A DNA stretch of 64,000 nt from Megalobrama amblycephala (taxonomy: Eukaryota; Chordata; Actinopteri; Cypriniformes; Xenocyprididae). Location of the stretch: the NCBI RefSeq assembly GCF_018812025.1, contig NC_063062.1:2640754-2704753 (forward strand), read 5' to 3'. The notes below the pieces were generated by a model that made no database searches, was not told the origin of the DNA, and worked only from the letters and a program-made list of their open reading frames with translations. Position numbers and translations under genes: made by a program. Within the stretch, counting starts at the first letter, position 1; each line of letters starts with the position of its first letter. This document shows, piece by piece, positions 34,680 through 45,217 of the stretch.

Positions 34680-35080
34680 TTAAGGTTAAAGCTGCTGTAG
34701 GTAACTTTTGTAAAAAAATTTTTTTTACATATTTGTTAAACCTGTCATTATGTCCTGACAGTAGAATATGAGACAGATAATCTGTGAAAAAATCAAGCTC
34801 CTCTAGCTCCTCCCAGTGGTCCTATTGCCATTTGCAGAAATACACCGCTCCCGGTAAGAAACAACCAATCAGAGCCAGGAGGAGTGTCTTAGCAGTGTCA
34901 ATCAATCAAGCTCGCGTGCGCGCTGATCTCACCCCTCCCATGTACAGCGCCAGCTCATACAGGCTTCAAGATTACCGGTGTGCCGCAGCCAGCGCCGCCG
35001 CTCCCACCACGCGCATCACGCACTGTGCGTAGGGCACCAAGTGCTGAGGGGGCACCAAAAATAGCCTAATGATTTTTTTT
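34680..35080. repeat. Dispersed MITE-like block with GC-rich end
   Basis: The block from 'aaagctgctgtaggtaactt' through 'tgtcctgacagtagaatatg' to 'aaccaatcagagccaggagg' has wording I recall as a repeated fish element. It is followed by a GC- and CpG-rich segment to about 35040. I could not delimit ends. Confidence 0.4.
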
Positions 35081-35251
35081 TTTTTAAATGCCGGTATTAT
35101 TTCATTAGCCTATAGAAATATTAGGCACATTTTAGCCATGTATATGTAACAAAAAAGGGGGAACAAGAAAGATATTTAATAATTGCTCTAGTCTAATCCG
35201 TTCCGGTTGTACGCGCGGGCGCCTGCCTGACGCAGTTTGACAGATTTGAGC

Positions 35252-35776
35252 ATGGCTCCGAAAAGACAGCAGGAGTCGGGTGCTAAGAAACGAAAGAAGA
35301 AGAAACTGCGAGATGATGCCCGTGCATCACTTTCAGGTAAGTCCATGTTTAATCATTCATAAATACGGGAATTGTGCTGCATGTGCGTGCTGCTGCTAAT
35401 CGTAATGCGCCTCAAACTTGCTCACGTTAATGTTAGCATTAGCAAACTATGTTATTATAACTTACAACTTCGGTGCAAGCTAAATTGAGATTTTACTGTT
35501 AAACATTACCTATTTAAAAAATAACTGACCTGACGCCAGCTAGCTGTTACTTTTTTTTTTTTTTTTTACTATCTTTCTTTAGATATTGCTGAGCACCTGT
35601 TTGGCCGATGCACTTGCCTCACAGACATCGAACCAACTTAGGAACATTTTCCCCAGAACCCCGCCCACACAACACCACGCAGGCTCTACTTTCAAGAGAA
35701 CCTCCCACCCCTTAAAGCCCCACACAAGCTGAACCATAACATAAGAAAAGAACATACATCACTTAGATTTATCTGA
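35252..35776 (+). pseudogene. Two-exon small ORF of unknown function, with one in-frame stop
   Basis: Exon 1 (35252-35336) begins ATG and encodes a very basic N-terminus, MAPKRQQESGAKKRKKKKLR followed by DDARASLS. It ends at a GTAAGT donor. Exon 2 can start at 35583 after a long T tract and TTTAG, in the same frame. It reads DIAEHLFGRCTCLTDIEPT, meets TAG at 35639, and then stays open for another 44 codons (EHFPQNPAHTTPRRLYFQEN and beyond) to TGA at 35774. A basic start of this kind occurs in some hAT-type transposases, but I do not recognise the exon 2 sequence. CpG-rich DNA lies upstream. It could be a transposon ORF or an unknown small gene that has decayed. Confidence 0.35.
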
Positions 35777-35875
35777 ACAGAACATAAAACACTCTTTGGA
35801 CTTGCTACAATACTTTCTCAGTAACGTTAACAGTTAGCAGTCAGTGCAGTGCACATGGTAGGCTAACAATTCCTG

Positions 35876-35877
<2 letters not shown>

Positions 35878-35940
<63 letters not shown>
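35878..35940. repeat. (TA)n microsatellite
   Basis: About 31 uninterrupted TA units, followed by three 'aaatata' repeats. Confidence 0.97.
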
Positions 35941-35950
<10 letters not shown>

Positions 35951-36039
35951 TATAAAATGTCATTATGAATGATATAAAGCAAACATTACTGTTGATTTGT
36001 GTGCATTATTGCACCTCATTCTATTATGCTTTATATTCG

Positions 36040-36115
36040 ATTAGATTTAGATTTACATTTATTTATTCATTTAGCAGATGCTTTTATCTAAAGCGACTTA
36101 CAAATGAGAACAATA
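36040..36115. repeat. Common teleost repeat core
   Basis: Contains 'tttagcagatgcttttatct' then 'aaagcgacttacaaatgaga', a block known to me as extremely common in fish genomes. The class is not decided here. Confidence 0.5.
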
Positions 36116-36750
36116 GAAGCAGTTAAACTAACAGTAGGACAACAATATGCAAGTGCTATGCCTATGACCCTTCTCAGTTTAATCTAAGATTTTACTATTT
36201 TACTCAGTTTAAGATTTTACTTTCTCTTTTTAGTGTTCTTAAGTTTTATACTGTGATGCTGCTATTGTGTGTTATTGGTATTGAGTTATGTTTGCTAATA
36301 AAAAGTTAAACTGGCAAAAACAAACTTTTTTTTTTTTTCTCAGGGTTTTTTTCTCAGCAGCTTTAAATAGAGTTATCAGAACATGCTGAAGTAGAGCTCT
36401 CATCGCTGAGTTTTTACTTTCACTTTCTGCAGTGAATAATTGACTGGGATTTGAGACATAAAATCAAGTAAATTATTTAAATATATATTATTTATTATTA
36501 ATAATGTATTAGCCTAATAATATTTTTTTAATGCAAAATAATCCCCCAAATCGTTTGTCCTGGCGCCGGGACTGGCACAGACCACAACGAAAATGTTAGG
36601 GAACACATTGATGTACCTCTCTGGGACCGCTGGCTGGGATTGTTCAATGTTTACTCGTGGTGTGCACCTGAAAGGTGAGGGTTTTTTTTTTTTTTTTATA
36701 TATATATACTTTTGTTTGTTAACATTTTGATCGTATGTGCATTATGAGCA

Positions 36751-37202
36751 GGCCTATTTGCAGCGCGTTTGTCTTTTTGTAAGTGTTGTGGAGTTTGCAG
36801 CGCGTTTGTCTATTTGTAAGTGTTGTGGAGTTTGCAGCGCGTTTGTCTATTTGTAAGTGTTGTGACTTTTGCAGCGCGTTTGTCTTTTTGTAAGCGTTGT
36901 GGAGTTTGCAGCGCGTTTGTCTATTTGTAAGTGTTGTGGAGTTTGCAGCGCGTTTGTCTTTTTGTAAGTGTTGTGGAGTTTGCAGCACGTTTGTCTATTT
37001 GTAAGTGTTGTGGAGTTTGCAGCGCGTCTGTCTATTTGTAAGTGTTGTGGAGTTTGCAGCGCGTTTGTCTATTTGTAAGTGTTGTGGAGTTTGCAGAGCA
37101 TGTGTTGTCAAACTGATGAAGATGTTTTCTTTATTTGCTGGTGTTTTTTCTATTTGCTGGTGTTTTCTTCATTTGCAGCGCGTTGAGCTCTCTCGGCCAC
37201 CA
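36751..37202. mobile_element. Minisatellite-carrying mobile element, copy 3
   Basis: About nine to ten units of a 37-bp repeat ('gcagcgcgtttgtctatttg' then 'taagtgttgtggagttt') are followed by the unique end 'tcaaactgatgaagatgttt' and AGCTCTCTCGGCCACC, as in copy 1. The other edge is lost or was never present. Repeat number is higher than in copies 1 and 2. Confidence 0.75.
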
Positions 37203-37284
37203 TACTTCCCTGCTAAATATATATTATATAAATTGCACCAGTTACACCTGCTCAGTTTTGTTTAAGAACAGCATGACAGTACTG

Positions 37285-37596
37285 GGTAACACTTTACAGT
37301 AAGGTTCATTAGTTAAACATGAGTTAATGTATAAACTAACGTGAACTAACCACGAGTAATACATTTGTTACTGTATTTACTAATCTTTGTTAATGTTAGT
37401 TAATGAAAATACAGTTGTTCATTGTTAGTTCATGTTAGTTCACAGTGCATTAACTAATGTTAACAAGATTTTAATAATGTATTAGTAAATGTTGAAATTA
37501 ACATTAACAAAGATTAATAAATGCTGTATAAGTACAGTTCATTATTAGTTCATGTTAACTAATGTTAGCTAATGAACCTTATTGTAAAGTGTTAAC
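37285..37596. mobile_element. Palindromic MITE
   Basis: The left arm starts GTAACACTTTACAGTAAGGT and the right arm ends ACCTTATTGTAAAGTGTTAAC. The arms are near-complementary for most of their length ('ttagttcatgttagttcaca' wording on both). This is a known kind of fish palindromic MITE. Confidence 0.75.
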
Positions 37597-37651
37597 TATA
37601 TACATTTTATTAATTGAAAACATTTTAAAAATATAGTGGCATGTTGCTGAC

Positions 37652-37725
37652 CTCAGAGAGGGCCACACTGAAGCCACCCTGTGATAATTCCATCTGAAAA
37701 GAGCTGAAGTTCCCCATGTCAGTTC
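37652..37725 (-). CDS. Integrin alpha subunit, exon joining I-domain to propeller
   Basis: The 74-nt exon follows acceptor TTGTAG, completes a Gly codon (G from the previous exon plus GA) and encodes GTDMGNFSSFQMELSQGGFS followed by VALSE, ending before GTCAGC. The pattern G-T-x-x-G-x-x-S-S-F-x-x-E-x-S-Q-x-G-F-S is the segment right after the I domain in leukocyte alpha subunits (alpha-M/X/D), and is the main reason for assigning the gene to that group. The next exon upstream, carrying the end of the I domain, was not found in 37726-64000 by eye. Confidence 0.9.
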
Positions 37726-37764
37726 CTACAACAACAGAGAGAGTGTGTTAAGGATTCATTTAAT

Positions 37765-37948
37765 CAGAGCAGTGTTTAACAGAAACCTTAATGATTTACA
37801 ATACTGTAGTCGTTTTGAGGAGCACGTCCAACTCCTAGTTTATATTTTTTGTACTCCTAGTTGTTGTTGTCAAGTTGTCAAGTATTAAGACGACTCAAAA
37901 GACTACAGTATTGTAAATCATTAAAGTTTCTGCTTTGAACAGCTCTTT
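37765..37948. repeat. Imperfect hairpin about 40 nt upstream of the integrin exon acceptor
   Basis: The left arm has 'taatgatttacaatactgta' followed by 'gtcgttttgag', and the right arm has 'ctcaaaagac' followed by 'tacagtattgtaaatcatta', separated by a loop of about 70 nt. Similarity extends outward imperfectly ('gtttaacagaaacc' against 'gtttctgctttgaac'). It may be a small MITE. In the pre-mRNA it would fold just upstream of the acceptor at 37726. Confidence 0.65.
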
Positions 37949-38394
37949 CAGTGGCTACATACTTGCAATTCTTCAAAGTAGCCTATTGAACACTACTGTT
38001 TACATGTAATAATATGAAAGATAATGAGAAAAAGAAATGTAATAACTTCATGCTGACCTTCATTATCTTATGTGCAGGGAAAAACAGCTGAACTTCTGGG
38101 GAGCAGTAATGAATTGTACAGTGGAAAACTACTGTGAATGTGTACTGTGTAATGAACAGTACTGCAGTTCACGCTGTGCTGTTTTAATTGGGCAGTGCCG
38201 CACTGGTGGAATTATTACCATAGATCAGTAGCGTGAGAGAGATGAACACACCCAGATGAAAGAAAAATCAAAAATGCGATCTCCTTAACATCTCAAATGT
38301 TTCTCCTAGGCAAAAATTTGGTTACTTTAACATCAAATAGAGACTTTTACTTGAGTCTCCTGCTTCTCACGCTTGTCTCCTGAGACAAAAATAC

Positions 38395-39200
38395 TAACAC
38401 TCTCACAATTGTCTCTAAAGATTCAGACAAGATTTCAACATCATACACTGTGCTCATATTTTTCTACTTAGCTAGAGACTCTGGATCGCTCACATTTGTC
38501 TCCTCTAAAGATTCAGAAGAGATCTCAACATCACACACTACCCCGATAGCATGGTGACATTGATACAATGTTGAGTTTTGATCCAAACCATCATTTTGGT
38601 TGAGATTGACATTTCAATGTTTAATGTATTTTAGATTAGCTCTGAAATTTTGATGAAAGTCGACAGCACACATCGGTGGAGACAGTGACATTAAACCAAC
38701 AGTGATTTGTGGCTGAAATCTCAACATTGCTTCATTATTGAGGGTGCAAGAGAAATAAATACTGAAGCAACATCACTTTGTAATGTTAATTCAATGCAAT
38801 TAGCATTGACGCATCAACACTGACTCAACATTGTTTCAATTCTTACGTGGTATCTTGGTATGCTTAGATTTTTCTCCTTAGCTAGAAAAACTGGATCGCT
38901 CATATTTGTCTCCTATAAAGACTTAGAAAAGATCTCAACAACATCACACACTGTGCTCAGACTTTTCTCTTAAACTAAAGACTATGAAGCTCTCACATTT
39001 GTCTCCTCTAAAGTTTGAAAGAGATCTCAAAAACATTACACTGTGCTCAGACTTTCTCCTTAGCTAGAGACAATGGATCTCTCACACTTTTCTTTTCTGA
39101 AGTTTTATATGAGATCTCAATAACATCACACACTGTGCTCAGACAGACTTTTCTCCTTAGCTAATAACTTTGGAACTCTCACATTTGTCTCCTCTACAGT
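38395..39200. repeat. Degenerate tandem repeat, unit about 95-100 bp
   Basis: Blocks 'tttctccttagctagagac', 'gctcacatttgtctcctcta', 'aagattcagaagagatctca' and 'acatcacacactgtgctcag' recur in order about six times. A non-coding insertion at about 38540-38866 breaks the array between TA dinucleotides. Confidence 0.8.
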
Positions 39201-39578
39201 AAACTCCCAATCCGTAACAGAGGAAGTTCTCCAGACAATCCTCACTGAAGTAATGTAGCAGAATTTGACCCCATTACACCAAATTATCTGCTTATGGGGC
39301 GACCCGACAGCCCCTTATAGTTTATCCTGCTAAAGAGCTTATGGGTCGACAGAGATGGAGGCAGAGTCAAGTTATGGCCGATCATTTATGGTCAAGTTTC
39401 CTCCGTCACTAACTGCCAACACTACAGACCCACAACAAGTGGCACACAGATGCCAGTGACATTTCTACTGAAACCATGGTAATGCTCATCTATCCACAAC
39501 AACCACAAGCACTTTGATTGGTATGCAAAGATGTGAAGACCTTCCCAGGTTCTGATGGCCATATCATAGTTGTTAAGA

Positions 39579-40350
39579 TTAAAGGGTTAGTTCATCCAAA
39601 AATGAAAATTCTGTCATTTATTACTTACCCTCATGCAGTTCCACACCCGTAAGACCTTTGTTAATCTTCAGAACACAAATTAAGATATTTTAGTTGAAAT
39701 TCGATGGCTCCATGAGGCCTTCATAGGAAGCAATGACATTTCCTCTCTCAAGATCCATAAAGGTACTAAAAACATATTTAAATCAGTTCATGTGAGTACA
39801 GTGGCTCAATATTAATATTATAAAGCGACGAGAATATTTTTGGTGCACCAAAAAAAACAAAATAACGACTTATAAAGTGATGGCCGATTTCAAAACAATG
39901 CTTCAGGAAGCATCGGAGCATTATGAATCAGTGTATTGAATCTGCTGTTCGGAGTGCCAAAGTCACGTGATTTAAGCCATTGGCAGTTTGACATGCGATC
40001 TGAATCATGATTCAATACACTGATTCATAATGCTCCGATGCTTCATGAAGCAGTGTTTTGAAATCGGCCATCACTAAATAAGTCGTTATTTTGTTTTTTT
40101 TGGTGCACCAAAAATATTCTCGTCGCTTTATAATATTAATATTGAACCACTGTACTCACATGAATAGATTTAAATATGTTTTTAGTACCTTTATGGATCT
40201 CGAGAGAGAAAATGTCATTGCTCCCTATGCAGGCCTCACGGAGCCATCGGATTTCAACTAAAATATCTTAATTTGTGTTCCGAAGATTAATGAAGGTCTT
40301 ACGGGTGTGGAGCGGCATGAGGGTAAGTAATAAATAAACTAACCCTTTAA
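39579..40350. mobile_element. Large palindromic (foldback) MITE
   Basis: The two halves are inverted copies over about 370 bp: 'ttaaagggttagtt' begins the left arm and 'aactaaccctttaa' ends the right. Inner blocks such as 'ataaagcgacgagaatattt' with 'aaatattctcgtcgctttat' match perfectly. The right arm lacks about 20 bases present in the left near the tip. TTAA at both tips could be the target duplication. No coding capacity. Confidence 0.88.
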
Positions 40351-40976
40351 GGTTAAGGATAAGACCTAACCCTGGACCTGTTAAGACTGATTTATACTTC
40401 TGTGTCAAGTGTGCGCTGTAGCTATGGTATAGGCTGTGTGTAGCCAGCGTAGCCTATGGCGTAGCCTGACGTGCACCTCTTCGAAAATCACTCACCGTTG
40501 CAGCAATCTGCCTAAGTGGAAAAGTTCACCTGTTATATTTAAAGAGTAATTTCATGTTGTGAGTAATATCTCTGGGTGGTTATTTATATTTTTATTTGTT
40601 TATATTTGTGTATAGCCTGATCACAATTGCTCTTGCCTGATCGATTGCTCCTGTCTGCCTCGCTGCTGAGTGGTTTGCATATGTAGCTCTGCATAGCTCT
40701 GTTTTGAATCTCTATGTACTATCATTCTTTGTTTTTTTATATTATGAAATATAATTTACTCATCACCATATATATGATATTGTCTAATATTGCCTATCAC
40801 ATTAATCTGACATCGCAAGCTTTTTTCTTTTAACCTAAATCACTATCACAACGCGTTAGCATTTCGCTAGCCTGTTAACTTCCATGCATACCATCTTTTC
40901 TCTCGTGCGCTCCTTTTTCTACGAGTCCATCAAACAACTGTGGTAAGCCGGAATCAGTCAACAAACATGGTAAGTC

Positions 40977-41830
40977 ATGTCATCTTCCCCTGTTGTTGTT
41001 ACTTGCACTGCCTGTCACATGTTTAGCATAGCTTTCTCTGTCAGTGACGAGGGATTCACATGTCACAAATGCAGGGAAATAGGCTGACAGAGAAGATTTC
41101 AGAATTAGAGACATGCATCCAAACTTTAATAGAGGAGGGTAAGAACGCAAGGGCTCTAGATACTGTTTTGGATTGCGTCTAGCATAGTAAAACACGTACA
41201 TTGTTTGGTTCCAGCAGTAGAGCTCATGCAGCAGGGCAACTGGGTTGTGAGACGGCATAGTCATGCGGCAAAACACTACTGTTCCATTCCAATTAAAACT
41301 TCAAACAGGTTCTCCCCACTCAGTGACGCACCCACTGAGAATCCTGTTGAAAGTACCCTAGTTATTGGCGATTCTATTACACGGAATGTGAAAATCGAGA
41401 CATCAGCCATCATAGTCACATGTTTGCCGGGAGCCAGAGCACCTGACATCAAAGCAAATTTAAAAGTGCTGGCTAATACTAATCGTAAATTCTCTAAGAT
41501 TAATATTATGTCGGCACTAATGATGTTCGACTTCGCCAGTCGGAGAATACTAAAATTAATATTAAAGAGGTGTGTGAACTCGCAAGTACAATGTCAGACA
41601 CTGTAATTTGCTCTGGCCCTCTTGCTGTTCGCCAGAGTGATGAGATACTTAGTAGACTGTCCTTACTCAATGGCTGGCTGTCTAAGTGGTGTCCGCAGAA
41701 TAATATAGGGTTCATAGACAATTGGAAAAGTTGTTAGGGGCAGACCTGATGTGCTGAGAAGAGATGGTATCCATCCCTCATGGGATGGTGCTGCTTTTCT
41801 CTCTAGTAATATGGCACATAGTCTTAAGGC
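40977..41830 (+). pseudogene. L2 LINE ORF1 with SGNH-esterase-like domain
   Basis: The frame begins near 40977 with a Cys-rich start (VVVTCTACHMFSIAFS, GFTCHKCREI) resembling a zinc-binding N-terminus. At 41346 it reads ESTLVIGDSITRNVKIETSA, then CLPGARAPDIKANLKVLANT. GDSITRNV is the nucleophile block of SGNH/esterase domains known from ORF1 of fish L2/CR1 LINEs. In another frame at 41590, SDTVICSGPLAVRQSDEILS and GWLSKWCPQNNIGFIDNW follow, then RRDGIHPSWDGAAFLS, which would carry the Asp/His block. Stops and frameshifts are numerous. Confidence 0.75.
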
Positions 41831-42630
41831 CCTTTCACACTGAAGGCAACGTGAAAAAGTGAGACGAATCACAGAAGAACGGACCTTCACGACTGATCAT
41901 CTTCTGCTAATTCAGACCTGCATGCTAGGTGGCGCTGACCAACAATGCATTTGTCCTCATGTCTTTGTCTTGTACATGGCTTTAGCATCATCCACTGCAT
42001 AATATACAGTGTTAAGATAAATAAAGTTTGATAGTACATTAGAAACACAAACTATCTAATGCTTACAATACATCTTAAAATATAATTAGAGGTACAAGCA
42101 TCAAGCTGCATTTCAAAATGTATATGATTATTAATGTCTTTGCTCAAAACACACTTTAAAACATCATAGAGTTATTGTAATAACCGCTGATTATGATCTA
42201 AAGTGGGTTTTGATTTGATAATGGGCAGACATGCATTCTTTGTATGTTTTATAATGGATAGAACGCTAAATCTGCTTATCATTTGTCATAAACATCCATT
42301 ATTGTTATAAAAAAAAAATACCATGAGCTGGATAAAAAAAACACACAGAAAACATATTGTCATAATCCTATCTATTTGCCTTCATATTTCATCTGTAGAA
42401 AATGTTTCTCTCATTCATTTTTGATATAAGATATAAGAGTAGGATATATGCTTACATGATGATTGACAGATCCAAAACGTGCTCTCATACTCATAACACT
42501 TGTGCAGCTCTAACTGGAGGGTCCGTTTCATCGCTAAGCGACAGGTGGAAAAAAATCGACACACAGGTAAAAAAAAAAACCTTGCTTTTTCACACCGTGA
42601 ATGTTTGCACCCAATGTGAAAGGCTCCACA
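41828..42630. mobile_element. Putative non-autonomous DNA transposon in the L2 LINE
   Basis: The left edge GGCCCTTTCACACTGAAGG and right edge 'cccaatgtgaaaggctcc' are imperfect inverted partners. LINE ORF1 wording ends just before, and ORF2 leader-like sequence follows after. No target duplication could be confirmed. Confidence 0.4.
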
Positions 42631-42934
42631 GGGATCTATTGTTTCAATTCAAGAGCGTCATCGTGGTGAAAATTTGCGAAACATGACAAACTGGGGCCCA
42701 GGTCAGGAAACAGACAGACTGGCTAAACCGACCATCTGCTAGCTGTCTCACGTCACAGAAGTCTAATAAATCCCAACACATAGAGACTCTTTCACCTAGA
42801 TATCTTCATGTAGAGACTGTGTCTGTTCCCCAATTTAGTAAATACAAAAAACTCCCAAACCCATTTAAGGGTAAAAATTTAATTGATGTACAACAATTAA
42901 AAAAAAAAACAGATATAATACAGAACAAATAATA

Positions 42935-43419
42935 AATCTTGGGTTGCTGAATATAAGATCCCTTCCTTCAAAAACGCTTACTGTAAATTATATGATCACA
43001 GATAAACTAGATGTGCTGTGTTTGACAGGAACCTGGCAAAAACCAGACGATTAAATTACTTTAAGTAAGTCTAAACCTCAAGATTACTGTTATAAACATG
43101 AGCCTCGTCTGAAAGGCAAAGTTTACTGTAATTTATAGTAATATCTTCAGTATTACTCAGAAGTCTTTCAAATATAATTCCTTCGATGTGCTTTATGTAA
43201 CATTATGTAGTGTATGTGATAAATATCTTTTGACATGTGTGCTGTCTACTGTATATAGGCCACCAGGGCGCCATACAGACTTTATCAAAGAATTTTCTGA
43301 TTTTCTATCAGAGTTAGTACTGCCTGCAGATAAAGTCCTAATTGTTGGTGATTTTAATATCCATGTAGATAATGAAAAAGATGCATTTGTATTGACATTT
43401 ATAGACATTTTAAACTAAG
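42935..43419 (+). pseudogene. L2 LINE ORF2, endonuclease N-terminal part
   Basis: The frame around 42940-43070 reads LGLLNIRSLPSKTLTVNYMI and LDVLCLTGTWQKPDD, the first blocks of the APE endonuclease. LTGTW stands where LTETW is usual, so the metal-binding Glu is lost. After stops, 43188-43418 gives TVYRPPGRHTDFIKEFSDFL and KVLIVGDFNIHVDNEKD, which includes the GDFN active-site block. The frame runs into a piggyBac-like insertion at the target TTAG (43420-43423). Confidence 0.82.
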
Positions 43420-44066
43420 TTAGCCCTCTGGAGTCTGAGGCTGATTTGGGACCTGGAGAAGTTTTGACATGCCCTGACATTTGTGCTTTTTTCAGTTGTT
43501 CATAAACATATTAATGACAAAAGTATCATTAACACTGTATTCAGCACAAACTAGGCTACCATGATATGTGAGGAACATGTATGTACATGTTTGTTTTTTT
43601 GAAGGAATAAAGTTTATGCGTGGTTATTGAAAAAAAAAAAAAAAAAAACTTAAGTCACTGAAATAAGACTAAAAAATTATATTAAATCTGTGTTCACAAG
43701 ACTTCTGGGTATTGGAGGTTGTAGACTATAGTTTTTGCTTTAAAATGATGTAAACGATATCCTGCCTACTCGTTCATATAAAACAATATATTGATTTAGT
43801 TTTTGTAAGACACTTTTTGAAGAAACACAGTATGCGTGGAGGCATGAATCTTCATGAATAATGCTGTGATTAACACCTGAGAAGACAAAAGATTTGTATA
43901 ATGACCTGTAATGACCTTCATATTAATGAGCTCTTTCAGTCAGGTAGGCTATGTGAAAAAACCCTCTGTGATCATGTCTCAAGCTCATCATGGTGTATAT
44001 CACATCCAGAAGTGGCTAGGCCTTCCCTGATGTCTGTCCACTTCAGCGCTGTTTGGAAGGAACATC

Positions 44067-45178
44067 TTGAGGCTTCCAATGAAAAGCATCAGCTTGGGCT
44101 ACAAACTTGAAAAGGTCCGACTGGTGCTAGAGTTGAAAGACTCTCCTGACCTTGTAATACAAAACGCCAAAGTCAAGGTTCGCACTGGGAGAAAATGGGA
44201 TGCATCTCAGGCAGTGCAGCAGGCCACGACCAGATTGAAACACCAGGAGGTCGTAGGAATGGTTCGGCATGGCAAAGCAGGCCTCGGCTGGGGAGCTTCA
44301 GCCAAGATGTGGTCCAAGGCAACAGAACCAGAAAGAAAAAGGATGTTAGTCCTGGAGATGGTGAAGGAGGAAGAGGAAGGCTACAGAGATGGACAACATG
44401 GGAGGGGGTGATCGATAGAACCATCACATGGGCTGACCTGTGGAAGCTGCCTCAAGCAAGGGTAAGCTTCCTGATCAGGGCCACTTATGATACCCTTCCG
44501 AGCCCACAAAACCTACATCAATGGTATGGCACAGAAGAAACCCCAGCCTCCAACATGTGCTCTCTGGTTGCAAAACAGCACTAACTCAGGGTCGCTATGG
44601 GTGTCCTGCAGAAGTTAGCGGAAGTCATCGAGGTGCACAGGCTCGAAGCAAATAAGACCAACTCAACAACATCAATGCATCAGCCCATCCAGTTTGTCAG
44701 GAAAGGAGGGGAGGTACTTGGCAGCACCATCCGTGACAGATCCCTTCTGTCAGCAGGAGGGGAGTGGGAGCTGAGAGCTGACCTCGGTCGCCAACTTAAA
44801 TTCCCAGAGCAGATCACAACAACATCACTCCGTCCAGATATTGTCATCTGGTCCAGCATCACAAAATCCGTAATCATGGCAGAGCTAACGGTGCCGTGGG
44901 AGGATGGAATAGAAACAGCATTTGAGAGGAAAAAAGAGAAATACACAGAGCTCATATCCGAATGCCAACATGATGGGTGGAAAGCTTACACCTTTCCAGT
45001 GGAAGTCGGCTGCAGAGGCTACACAGGAAGCTCCACCCAGCGATTCCTTAAGACCATCGGAATCAGAGGCCCACACCTGCAGAAGGCCCTAAAAGATATG
45101 GCAGAAGAAGCGGAACAGGGAAGTTACTGGCTTTGGCTACGCAGGAAAGACAAGGCGTGGGGGAAAAATGGATCCTAG
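44067..45178 (+). pseudogene. C-terminal region of a LINE polyprotein with PD-(D/E)XK-like block
   Basis: Three frames read consecutively. First (44067-44395): KVKVRTGRKWDASQAVQQAT and GLGWGASAKMWSKATEPERK. Second (about 44395-44560): TWADLWKLPQARVSFLIRAT then YDTLPSPQNLHQWYG. Third (44597-45178): FPEQITTTSLRPDIVIWSS, VIMAELTVPWEDGIE, TFPVEVGCRGYTGSS and GSYWLWLRRKDKAWG. This arrangement matches the region after RT in a family common in fish and cnidarian genomes, in which PD-x(n)-ELT resembles a PD-(D/E)XK endonuclease core. The Cys-His block normally between the second and third parts is damaged (only SGCKTALTQGRYG is readable). Clade assignment within RLE-type LINEs is not secure. Confidence 0.6.
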
Positions 45179-45217
45179 GACAGCTGCAGGGGGTGGTAGG
45201 GAGACACTGCTCCACCA

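Noticed and set aside
36719..36988. Repetitive Leu-Gln-Lys frame
   Set aside because: Minisatellite translation, as above.
44597..45178. A host gene encoding a 193-residue protein
   Set aside because: It is the C-terminal piece of a LINE polyprotein with frameshifts upstream and no promoter or splice evidence.
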